A stretch of DNA of 64,000 nucleotides, taken from the NCBI GenBank assembly GCA_947486185.1, contig CANKTH010000003.1:47788-111787 (forward strand), given 5' to 3'. Below, in pieces: positions 52,399 through 59,964 of this stretch. Within the stretch, counting starts at the first letter, position 1. Each line of letters begins with the position of its first letter. The notes beneath the pieces were generated by a model. The model was not told the origin of the DNA and searched no databases. It saw only the letters and a program-made list of their open reading frames with translations. The translations under genes and the position numbers were made by a program. The DNA is from Deltaproteobacteria bacterium. GTDB taxonomy: Bacteria; Myxococcota_A; UBA796; SXON01.

Positions 52399-52758
52399 TC
52401 AGCTCCTTCCGCCGAGGATCTTTTCCATCTGTCGCCGATCCCTCTTGGTCGGGCGGCCCGCGCCGGCGTCACGGAAGACGCGAGGCATCGGCAGCTCCGG
52501 CGGGGTCAGGTCGTCGTAGAGCAGGCGCGCGACCGGGGCGGCGCCCCGCTGGTCGGAGATGGCCTTCACCAGCAGGATCTTCTTGCCCCCCGCGGTGTGG
52601 ACCTCCAGGACCTCGCCTACCTTGACGTCGCGCGACGCCTTCAGCCCGTCGCCGTTGAGCTTGACGTGGCCGGCGCCGCAGGCATCGCTCGCCTGGCTGC
52701 GCGTCTTGAACATTCGCGCGGCCCACAACCACTTGTCGAGTCGAACGCCGTCAGCCAC
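52399..52758 (-). CDS. hslR: S4-domain RNA-binding heat-shock protein (Hsp15)
   Basis: 119 residues. S4 domain at the N-terminus: VRLDKWLWAARMFKTRSQASDAC, with HVKLNGDGLKASRDVKVGEVL. The tail is basic (RPTKRDRRQMEKIL), as in Hsp15, which rescues stalled 50S subunits carrying nascent chains. Immediately upstream of the FAD oxidoreductase, sharing a transcript but not an obvious function. Confidence 0.88.
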   Translation of the reverse strand: MADGVRLDKWLWAARMFKTRSQASDACGAGHVKLNGDGLKASRDVKVGEVLEVHTAGGKKILLVKAISDQRGAAPVARLLYDDLTPPELPMPRVFRDAGAGRPTKRDRRQMEKILGGRS

Positions 52759-52830
52759 GGGGCCCCCCCTCGGAGCACGTCACGGAAGAGACGCCCCCGA
52801 TAACGTGGCGCGGTGGGCACGGCGCCAGGC

Positions 52831-53640
52831 TCATGTCGCGGGCCCCACCCGGAACCACCTGGGCAGAAGGCCGGTGATCGCGGCGCCGGTGGGAAAAGGA
52901 CGGCGCTGCCCGTGGGCGTCCTCGACCTCATCCACCTCTGGCAACACCGCCGGCTCTCCGGACCAACGACACCAGGACCGGAGCCCGGCGTCCACCCGGA
53001 AGCCGGGGAGCGCGCAGCCCTCGAGATCTTCGGGGCCCGCGTCGGCGAGGACTGGGCTTGAATCTGCGTAGATGGTGGATTGTAGGAGCAGCCAGGCCGA
53101 GGTCTGGGTGCGCGAGCCGGGTGTGTCAGGCGAAGGATCCCAGCGCGACAGGCCCCCGCCGGGATCCACCCGATAGAGCACCGGGGAGATCGGCTCGTCC
53201 GCTTCTCGCCACGCCGTGATCAGCCCCGATGACAGCGCCGAGGCGTCCGCGAGCGCGCCGACCCTGAGCGTGCCGCTCGCCGGTACGGCCACCAGCTCGG
53301 CGCCGAGCGCGCGGAGCCAACCGGGCAGCAGCACCCGCGCGGCCGCTTCCGGGGCGGCCAGGCTCCAGCCGTGATCTTCGCGCTTCAGCGCGGCGCTATC
53401 CAGGTTCTCTGCCGCGATCTGCCAGAGCTCCGCCTCTTCCAGACCCACCGCTCCGAGCTGCCGCCGGTGTATCAGCGGGCGAACCAGGGCTTCGTCGCGG
53501 GCAACCAGCGCCCAGAGCCCGGGGCCCGCCTCTCGAAACACGGGGGGATTTCCTTCGAGGATCGCCCGAAGCGCCAGCCCTGGCCGCCCCTGCTGGCGCA
53601 GGATGGGGTGCAGCCGCTCCCGATCGAGGGGGCGCGTCAT
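52831..53640 (-). CDS. DUF1444-like protein of unknown function
   Basis: 269 residues from the ATG at 53640, which overlaps the gatA stop (ATGA); the track start at 53871 lies inside gatA. Contains LVRPLIHRRQLGAVGLEEAELWQIAAENL, a segment resembling DUF1444-type proteins, with ALADASALSSGLI and CALPGFRVDAGLRSWC further on. No catalytic motif. Being translated with GatA may only reflect operon packing. Confidence 0.6.
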   Translation of the reverse strand: MTRPLDRERLHPILRQQGRPGLALRAILEGNPPVFREAGPGLWALVARDEALVRPLIHRRQLGAVGLEEAELWQIAAENLDSAALKREDHGWSLAAPEAAARVLLPGWLRALGAELVAVPASGTLRVGALADASALSSGLITAWREADEPISPVLYRVDPGGGLSRWDPSPDTPGSRTQTSAWLLLQSTIYADSSPVLADAGPEDLEGCALPGFRVDAGLRSWCRWSGEPAVLPEVDEVEDAHGQRRPFPTGAAITGLLPRWFRVGPAT

Positions 53641-55034
53641 CCCAGCGCGGCTTCGATCACCGCGGCGGCTGCCAGCAGGGTCGCTTCGCCGAGTTTGGGG
53701 CCGGTGAGCTGAGCCCCTACCGGCAGACCCAGAGCGCGGCCACACGGCACCGAGATCGCCGGCAGGCCCGCGAGGCTCGCCGGCACGGTGAAGATGTCCG
53801 CGAGGTACATCGCCAGCGGGTCGGCCGCGCGGGCGCCCAGCGGGAAGGCCACCGTGGGGCTCGTTGGGCAAAAAAGCAGATCGAACTCGCCTAACGCGGC
53901 GGTCATCTCTCGGGTGATCCGCGCGGCCATACCCTGGGCCGTCGCGTAGTAGCGGTCGGCGTAGCCGGCGGAGAGGGCGAAGGTCCCGAGAAGGATACGG
54001 CGTTGAACCTCGGGACCGAAGCCTTCACTGCGCGTGCGTACGTAGAGGTCGGCGAGGCTCTCCGCCTCGGCGCGGCGACCGTAGCGGATGCCATCAAAAC
54101 GAGCCAGGTTGGAGCTTGCTTCTGCCGGCGCGAGCACGCAGTAGGCGGCCAGCGCAAAGGGCGAGGAGGGCAGCGAGACCGTGGCCAGAGAGGCGCCCGC
54201 GTCGGTCAAGGCGCGCGCCGCGTCGGCCAGCGCGGCGCTCACGCCAGGCTCGATACCTTCACCGGTACATTCCTGGATGATCCCGATCTTCAGGCCCGCG
54301 ACCCCCCGGTCGCACGCCGCCTCCAGGTTGCCCACCGGGGCATCCAGGCTGGTGGGATCACCTGGGTCAAAGCCGGCGATGACCGACATGATCCGCGCGG
54401 TGTCGCGGACGTCCACGCCAAAAGGGGAGACCACGTCGAGCGAGCTGGCGAAGGCTACCAGTCCACGGCGTGACACACGCCCATAGGTCGGTTTGAGGCC
54501 AACTACACCGCACAGAGACGCGGGCTGCCGGACGCTGCCGCCGGTCTCCGAGCCGAGCGCCACCGGACAGATTCCGGCCGCTACCGCCGCGCCGCTCCCG
54601 CCCGAGGAGCCGCCCGGGGTTCGTGTTGGGTCGTGCGGGTTCCGGGTGGGGCCGTACGCTGAGTTTTCGGTGGATGAGCCCATCGCGAACTCGTCCATGT
54701 TCGTGCGCCCGAGGATGACCGCGCCGGCGTCGCGGAGCCGGGCCACGACCGTCGCGTCGTAGCTCGCACGATAGCCCTCGAGGATGCGCGAGGCGCAGCC
54801 ACAGGGCTGGCCGGCGTCCATGAGGTTGTCCTTCAGCGCCACCGGCACGCCGGCGAGCGGAGCCTGGGGGTTGATCCCGGCGATCTGCGCCTCGACCGCG
54901 TCGGGGTCGAGGTGTAGGAAACAGTTCAGCGTGTCGGCTTGGGCCGCACGCAGGGCCGCACGCGCGTAGCGGCCAGGATCTTCGCCGCCGGCGACCGCCT
55001 CTGCGATCGCCCGCGCGCGCGGAGCGCCCTTCAC
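53637..55034 (-). CDS. gatA: Aspartyl/glutamyl-tRNA amidotransferase subunit A
   Basis: 465 residues, amidase-signature enzyme that releases ammonia from glutamine for amidation of mischarged Glu-tRNA(Gln) or Asp-tRNA(Asn). Catalytic Lys68 (VALKDN), Ser residues in PGGSSGGSGAA and ETGGSVRQPA, and the CGVVGLKPTYGRVSRRG segment typical of GatA. GTG start overlaps the gatC stop (GTGA). gatB is not in the window. Confidence 0.95.
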   Translation of the reverse strand: MKGAPRARAIAEAVAGGEDPGRYARAALRAAQADTLNCFLHLDPDAVEAQIAGINPQAPLAGVPVALKDNLMDAGQPCGCASRILEGYRASYDATVVARLRDAGAVILGRTNMDEFAMGSSTENSAYGPTRNPHDPTRTPGGSSGGSGAAVAAGICPVALGSETGGSVRQPASLCGVVGLKPTYGRVSRRGLVAFASSLDVVSPFGVDVRDTARIMSVIAGFDPGDPTSLDAPVGNLEAACDRGVAGLKIGIIQECTGEGIEPGVSAALADAARALTDAGASLATVSLPSSPFALAAYCVLAPAEASSNLARFDGIRYGRRAEAESLADLYVRTRSEGFGPEVQRRILLGTFALSAGYADRYYATAQGMAARITREMTAALGEFDLLFCPTSPTVAFPLGARAADPLAMYLADIFTVPASLAGLPAISVPCGRALGLPVGAQLTGPKLGEATLLAAAAVIEAALG

Positions 55035-55312
55035 GGGGCCTCCTCGCCGATCACTACGGGGACCCGGATGAACCGGCCAAACAGGCCCGCGCTCGCGGAG
55101 AGCAGCGCTGGGCCGGTCGGGGCTTCGGGGTCATCGTCGCGGCGCCGCACGGCCCCAGCAGCAGGGGCGGGATCGGTGGCCGCGGCCTGCAGCTGCTCGA
55201 CATAGTCGAGGATACGCGTCAGCTCTCCCGAGAGCCGCTCGGCGTCCGCCGCCGGGACGGAGAGCTTGGCCAGCCCCGCGAGCTCGGCGACGAAGGCCGC
55301 GTCGATCTGCAT
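55031..55312 (-). CDS. gatC: Aspartyl/glutamyl-tRNA amidotransferase subunit C
   Basis: 93 residues; wraps around GatA and joins it to GatB. Typical N-terminus VAELAGLAKLSVPAADAERLSGELTRILDYVEQL. The C-terminus lacks the usual DxxxF..N...ef end but keeps FGRFIRVPVVIGE. Follows a zinc-ribbon gene by six bases, so four to five genes from 55633 down to 52831 may form one operon. Confidence 0.9.
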   Translation of the reverse strand: MQIDAAFVAELAGLAKLSVPAADAERLSGELTRILDYVEQLQAAATDPAPAAGAVRRRDDDPEAPTGPALLSASAGLFGRFIRVPVVIGEEAP

Positions 55313-55318
55313 CGAAGC

Positions 55319-55633
55319 TTACTTCTTCTTCCCGAAGGAGAACATCGAGGCGAGCGAGGCGACGACGCCGGACTCGTCTTTACCCGCCAGGGCTTCCAGC
55401 TCGCCTGGATCAAGGAGGACAGAGCTACAATCTTCACAAACGTCTATTTCGACGCCGCGGAAGCTCTGGGGCACCAGCTTCCCACCACATCGCCCGCAAT
55501 GGCCCTTGTGCAGCGCCCTCTGGGCCTCCCGGTTCTTCACCTGGGCCTCCGCATCGAGCTGCGCGGCCATTGCGGCCTTCTTCTCACGATCCAACCTGGC
55601 GAAATACTCTTCTTCGGGGCTACCGGTCGACAT
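55319..55633 (-). CDS. TFIIB-type zinc-ribbon protein
   Basis: 104 residues. N-terminal charged helix (ARLDREKKAAMAAQLDAEAQVKNRE), then a ribbon CGRCGG...VCEDCSSVLLDPGELEAL of the zf-TFIIB class. AAGGAG five bases before the ATG, with a TTAGCA -10 further up. Members are small cytosolic proteins of unknown role; possibly a regulator or chaperone of the following gatCA. Confidence 0.75.
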   Translation of the reverse strand: MSTGSPEEEYFARLDREKKAAMAAQLDAEAQVKNREAQRALHKGHCGRCGGKLVPQSFRGVEIDVCEDCSSVLLDPGELEALAGKDESGVVASLASMFSFGKKK

Positions 55634-55717
55634 CTGTGCTCCTTGAATGTTCCGCCTGCTAACACACGTCGTGGGACTGGATGGGCTGAGCAGGTCAGGC
55701 AGGGTCGGGTGAGCTGC

Positions 55718-56284
55718 TCAGCCGCCGAGGCGCGCCTCGATGAGCCCCGGGCCGGCTGCGACCGCCGCCCGTACCGCTTCGGCGTCGCGCCCATCGACGA
55801 CAACGGCACGCAGCCCGAGCGCTTCCGCGAGGCGGCTCGGCGGGACCGGCAGCGGCGGCACAAACGGGCCGGCGCCGCGATACCAGCTCACGACAAAACG
55901 TACCGGCGCTCCCAGGGTGACGCTCAGCGATAAGGCCTCGGCAAAGCTGCCATAGCTTGTGCTTCCCATGCCCAGGAATACCAGGGCGCCCTCCGGGTTC
56001 CGCCGTGCGAGGCCTACGGCGACCAACGCACGGAGCGCCGGCGCGCCCGATGCGGGAAGAACCCGGTAAGGACGGGCAAGATCGAGGCGGTCGGCGGTGG
56101 CGCCGCGGAGCAGCGCGACGGCCCGTTCTCGCCGGCCCGGGAGGATCCAGGTGCTCCGGCTGACCCCCAACGCTGCGCCTGCGATCAGCGACTCCAGGCC
56201 CTGACCGCCGGCGACATCTCCGGTAGAAGCATAAAAAGCGCGCAGGCTCCGGACCGCCTGCGAGAGCCCGCCCTCGGCGCTCAC
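55718..56284 (-). CDS. Shrunken 2-oxoacid dehydrogenase E1-alpha-like protein
   Basis: 188 residues against about 330-360 for a functional E1 alpha. The recognisable part is the ThDP region: ALVFLGMGSTSYGSFAEALSLSVTLGAPVRFVVSWYRG and LGLRAVVVDGRDAEAVRAAV. In active enzymes this carries GDG...NN to bind Mg-ThDP; here the positions read GMG and SW, so cofactor binding looks lost. Its start overlaps the E2 stop (ATGA). Could be a structural or regulatory pseudoenzyme; not random decay since the frame is open and Ala/Gly-rich throughout. Confidence 0.6.
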   Translation of the reverse strand: MSAEGGLSQAVRSLRAFYASTGDVAGGQGLESLIAGAALGVSRSTWILPGRRERAVALLRGATADRLDLARPYRVLPASGAPALRALVAVGLARRNPEGALVFLGMGSTSYGSFAEALSLSVTLGAPVRFVVSWYRGAGPFVPPLPVPPSRLAEALGLRAVVVDGRDAEAVRAAVAAGPGLIEARLGG

Positions 56285-57609
56285 CGGAGATCCAGGAGCA
56301 GGCTCTCAGGGGCCTCGAGGTGCTCTTTGAGGGCGCTGACGAAACGGGCCGCGACGGCGCCGTCGATGATCCGGTGGTCGAAGCTGGGCGAGAGGTAGAA
56401 CATCTTCCGAGCCACGATCTGGCCGTCGATGACCATGGGCCGCTCGTGGATCTGGTTGACCCCCAGGATCGCCACTTCCGGGTGATTGATGATCGGGGTG
56501 GCGAAGCGGCCGCCGATGTTGCCGACCGAGGTGATGGTAAAGGTTCCACCGGTGAGATCGTCGAGCTTGAGCTTGCCGTCACGCGTACGTTGGGAGAGGT
56601 CGGCGATCTCCGTGGCGATCTCGTAAAGACTCTTCCGTTCTACGTTTTTTACGACGGGTACGTACAGGCCGGCGTCGGAGTCGGTGGCGATACCGATGTT
56701 GACCTCGCGGCGCACGGTGAGCTCGAAGGCTTCTTCGTTCATCACCGCGTTGATCGTGGGGAAGTCGTGGAACACCTGAACCAGGGACTTCATGATGAAC
56801 GGCAGGTACGAGAGCTTCACCCCGCGCGGCCCGGCGACCCGGTTGAGCGACTCGCGCAGCGCCACCAGCGCGGTCGCGTCGACCTCATCCACGTAGGTGA
56901 AGTGCGGGACCGTGCGGTAGGACTGGGTCATCTTCTCCGCGATCTTCCTACGAAGGCCGATGATGCGGATCTTCTCGTCTCCGGTGCTGGGCGCCGGAGC
57001 GGGCAGCGCGGGCGGCGCGATCGGCAGCGGCGCGGCTTCGGGCACGAGGGCGGCGCTGACGTCCGCGCGGGTGACCCGACCATCCTTGCCCGTGCCGGCG
57101 ACGACGTCGATGTCCACCCCCTGCTTGCGGGCTTCGTGGCGTACCGCGGGCGAAGCGAGGGCGCGGCTTCCGGGAGGACGGGGCGGAGGCGGCATTCGCG
57201 CGGCGACCGCCTCGTGGACCCCGTTGGCCGGCGCGCTCGGAGCGGCGCTCGCCGGTGCCGGGGCGCTGACCGTAGCCGGGGCGCTCGCCGCGGGCGGGGC
57301 GCTCGCGGGTGGCGGGGCCTGGGCCGCCGTCGGCTTCGAGGGGGGCGGGACCGGGGTCGCTGCCGCGGTGCCGTTCTGGAGGTCGATCTCCAGGAGCGGG
57401 GCATGGACCTTGATGATGTCCCCGGGGCGTCCGTGGAGGGTTCGTGCGATACCCCCTTTGGGGCTGGAGATTTCGACCGTCGCCTTGTCGGTCATGATCT
57501 CGCAGATGGGCTGGTCTCGCTCCACCTTGTCCCCGGCCTGGATCAGCCAGCGCACCACTTCACCCTCGACCACGCCTTCGCCGATCTCAGGAAGCTCGAA
57601 CACGAACAT
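56281..57609 (-). CDS. 2-oxoacid dehydrogenase dihydrolipoyl acyltransferase (E2)
   Basis: 442 residues, complete. Lipoyl domain with Lys42 in MTDKATVEI, Pro/Ala-rich linker (about 80-140), E3/E1-binding domain (ASPAVRHEARKQGVDIDVVAGTGKDGRVTRADV, about 153-185), second linker, and catalytic domain ending SFDHRIIDGAVAARF with the active-site His/Asp. Transfers acyl groups from lipoamide to CoA. The sequence could serve pyruvate or branched-chain 2-oxoacids. GGAG ten bases before the ATG. Neighbours are lipA and two degenerate E1-like genes; no E3 here. Confidence 0.93.
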   Translation of the reverse strand: MFVFELPEIGEGVVEGEVVRWLIQAGDKVERDQPICEIMTDKATVEISSPKGGIARTLHGRPGDIIKVHAPLLEIDLQNGTAAATPVPPPSKPTAAQAPPPASAPPAASAPATVSAPAPASAAPSAPANGVHEAVAARMPPPPRPPGSRALASPAVRHEARKQGVDIDVVAGTGKDGRVTRADVSAALVPEAAPLPIAPPALPAPAPSTGDEKIRIIGLRRKIAEKMTQSYRTVPHFTYVDEVDATALVALRESLNRVAGPRGVKLSYLPFIMKSLVQVFHDFPTINAVMNEEAFELTVRREVNIGIATDSDAGLYVPVVKNVERKSLYEIATEIADLSQRTRDGKLKLDDLTGGTFTITSVGNIGGRFATPIINHPEVAILGVNQIHERPMVIDGQIVARKMFYLSPSFDHRIIDGAVAARFVSALKEHLEAPESLLLDLR

Positions 57610-57693
57610 AGTAGCTATCTCCAGGGGTTTGGGTCGGTATTCGCAGGGTCGATGGGCACAGCGGGGGTGTGCGGACGATCAGGGCTGGCAGCT

Positions 57694-58491
57694 TCAGTAC
57701 GTCAGGCTTCCGCGGAGCGCAGCGATGAGGGCGTCCGGGTCGGCTTCTTGCGTGAGCGCGACGGGCGGGCTCTCCAGCGAGAGGAACGCGGCCACCACGA
57801 GCCGGGATAGGAGCGCTTCGTCCCCCACCAGCACGAGGCGGCCGCTCCGGCTCACCGCGCGGCCGAGCTCGTCGATCTGTGATGAGGTTGGTGGAAGCTC
57901 TCGAAGCTCGATCAGCTCCACCTGGCCGCGGAGCGCCTCGGCTGCGACACGCGCGCGGGCGACGCCGCCGCCCGAAGCGACCAGGACCGCGCCGGCCCCC
58001 GCCACCCGACTCACGGGGCCGACACCCGCCGACGCCTCACCGGCGTCCGCCCCCGGTACCAGCTGGATCACCGTCGGCCCACTCCGAAGCCCCTCGTCGA
58101 GCAGGGCGGGCAGCTCGGCGGCGACGCTCGTAGTGAGGCAACGAAGGCCACGGGGAGGCGGCGCGCTGCCTTCCGGCACCAGGACCACCAGCGACAAAGG
58201 CCACGCTGAGCCGGGTAATGCCGCGAGCCGCGCGGCTTCTTCGAGGGCCTCTGTCGCCCGCCCAAGCCCGGCTGGGTCAATCAGCTCGACGACCACCCGC
58301 GCGCCGCCTGCAGCGAGGCCCAAAGCCAGCCCTACCGACGCGCACTCGGACAGGGGTGTGCCGATGAGCTGGTCGGGGCGGCCCCTGAGCCGAAGGTTCG
58401 GACCGTGACGGCCGACGGTCTCGCCGACCAGCACCCCGTCGCTGTCTAGATGGCGCTGAAGCGCCGATAGAAGCTCCGCCTGCGTCGTCAT
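57694..58491 (-). CDS. Shrunken 2-oxoacid dehydrogenase E1-beta-like protein
   Basis: 265 residues against about 325. N-terminal part VLVGETVGRHGPN keeps the Glu of the MGEDVG motif and GTPLSECASVGLALGLAAGGARVVVE mirrors the DTPISE...GxAxG segment, but the later His-containing (QHSQ) stretch is replaced by APPPRGLRCLTT. The C-terminal transketolase fold remains (AVLVASGGGVARARVAAEAL, ELRELPP, LVLVGDEA). Overlaps lipA by ATGA. With the E1-alpha-like protein it would form a pair unlikely to be catalytic; it might anchor to E2 instead. Confidence 0.6.
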   Translation of the reverse strand: MTTQAELLSALQRHLDSDGVLVGETVGRHGPNLRLRGRPDQLIGTPLSECASVGLALGLAAGGARVVVELIDPAGLGRATEALEEAARLAALPGSAWPLSLVVLVPEGSAPPPRGLRCLTTSVAAELPALLDEGLRSGPTVIQLVPGADAGEASAGVGPVSRVAGAGAVLVASGGGVARARVAAEALRGQVELIELRELPPTSSQIDELGRAVSRSGRLVLVGDEALLSRLVVAAFLSLESPPVALTQEADPDALIAALRGSLTY

Positions 58492-59378
58492 GCCTGGTTC
58501 TCCGCCGCTGGGGTCGTGCCGATCAACTGCCGGATGAAGTACTCGCCGGCCCGGTAGGACGAGCGCACCAGGGGTCCGCTGGCGACAAAACGGAAGCCCA
58601 TCTCCAAACCGAGCAGCTCCCAGGCCTTGAATTCTTCGGGCCGCACATAACGCTCGACCGGCAGGTAGAGCGGCCCGGGCCGCAGGTACTGGCCGATGGT
58701 CAGAAAGTCCACCCCCAAGCTACGAAGCTCACGCATCGTGGCGACGACCTCCTCGTGGGTCTCGCCGTGGCCGACCTGGATCGAGGTCTTGCACAGGTGC
58801 CCGCGCTGGGACGCTGCGCCGAGGATCGAGGATGACTGCGCCCAGTTGGCGCGCGGGTCCCTCACCTTGCCTTGGAGGCGGTGCACCGTCTCGACGTTGT
58901 GGGCGAGCACGTCCGGGCGGGCGTCGAGCACCACCTGGAGCAGGTCGAGGTCGCCGCAGAAGTCGGGGATGAGGACCTCGACGAGCGTGTGGGGGTTGTA
59001 GTTCCGAACTTCGCGGATGCAGGCGGCGAAGTGACCCGCGCCCTGGTCGGCCAGATCGTCGCGGTCCACGGAGGTGATCACGACATAATCGAGCTTCATC
59101 TCGGCGATCGCCTGAGCGAGCTTGGTGGGCTCCTCGGCGTCGAGCGGGCTCCCGACCCGGCGGGTCTTCACGGCGCAAAAACGGCAGCCTCGCGTACAGA
59201 TGTCGCCCATGACCATGAAGGTCGCGGTCCCGGCTCCCCAGCACTCACCGACGTTCGGGCAATGCGCCTCCTCGCACACGGTGTGGAGGCTCAACTCACG
59301 GGCCCTCGCCTTGATCCCTGTATATCGCTCCCCTCCCGGCATCCGGACCTTCAGCCATTCGGGTTTGCTCAGGGCCAT
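58488..59378 (-). CDS. lipA: Lipoyl synthase
   Basis: Radical-SAM enzyme, 296 residues from the ATG at 59378 with GGAGG upstream; the track start at 59477 is 33 codons too long. Auxiliary cluster Cys35, Cys40, Cys46 (CEEAHCPNVGEC) and radical-SAM Cys61, Cys65, Cys68 (CTRGCRFC); RSSY near the C-terminus. Inserts two sulphurs into octanoyl-E2. Heads the operon lipA, E1-beta-like, E2, E1-alpha-like, so it would lipoylate the E2 encoded two genes on. Confidence 0.95.
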   Translation of the reverse strand: MALSKPEWLKVRMPGGERYTGIKARARELSLHTVCEEAHCPNVGECWGAGTATFMVMGDICTRGCRFCAVKTRRVGSPLDAEEPTKLAQAIAEMKLDYVVITSVDRDDLADQGAGHFAACIREVRNYNPHTLVEVLIPDFCGDLDLLQVVLDARPDVLAHNVETVHRLQGKVRDPRANWAQSSSILGAASQRGHLCKTSIQVGHGETHEEVVATMRELRSLGVDFLTIGQYLRPGPLYLPVERYVRPEEFKAWELLGLEMGFRFVASGPLVRSSYRAGEYFIRQLIGTTPAAENQA

Positions 59379-59511
59379 GCCGCCTCCCGCGGGTTGGGTC
59401 GCGCGACTAACCCGCTCCGGGCCTCGGGGCACGCGGGCCCGCCTCGATGTGGACCGCTCACGACAACTGGCGTACACCGCGGTATGACGGGGGTGGTGCT
59501 CCCTGCTGTCG

Positions 59512-59964
59512 ATGACCTTCCTGCTCGGTGCCGGCGCGTTCGTCGCGGGCGCTCTCTGGCTTGGCCTCGTGGTTTTTCCACGACGCGCGGAGCCGATCGA
59601 GCGGCTGCTGGCTTACGGGAGGAGTCGGGGGTTTGTGAGCCACGGGGACGGCGTCGCCACGCCACTCCGGCTGGTACGTGCTTACAACCAGCGTATCTGT
59701 ACGCTTACCTTCCAGATCGACGGCGAAGTCGGCGACACGCTGATCCTCGGGGTCGACTGCGAGGCCGACGCCGGGGCGGGCCCGGAGGCGGCGGTGCTCC
59801 AAGATGCGGCGCTGGTGGTACGCTGGTTGCGCCCCGACCGGGCCCTGTTCGAAGCCGAGAGGCTCGACGCCGCGCTGCGTGCGCTGGTCGAGGCAGCCGA
59901 AGCCTTGGAGGCGCGGGGCGACCCGCCCGGAGCGACCGATGAACCTGTATCTCGAACCGATTGA
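59512..59964 (+). CDS. Small membrane protein ahead of the HD-GYP gene
   Basis: 150 residues: one N-terminal membrane helix (MTFLLGAGAFVAGALWLGLVVF, no Cys, so not a lipoprotein), then a cytosolic domain of about 125 residues with ICTLTFQIDGEVGDTLILGVD and a C-terminal helix rich in Ala/Glu. No family recognised. It overlaps the HD-GYP gene by 26 bases, which suggests joint expression and perhaps recruitment of that protein to the membrane. Confidence 0.65.
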   Translation: MTFLLGAGAFVAGALWLGLVVFPRRAEPIERLLAYGRSRGFVSHGDGVATPLRLVRAYNQRICTLTFQIDGEVGDTLILGVDCEADAGAGPEAAVLQDAALVVRWLRPDRALFEAERLDAALRALVEAAEALEARGDPPGATDEPVSRTD

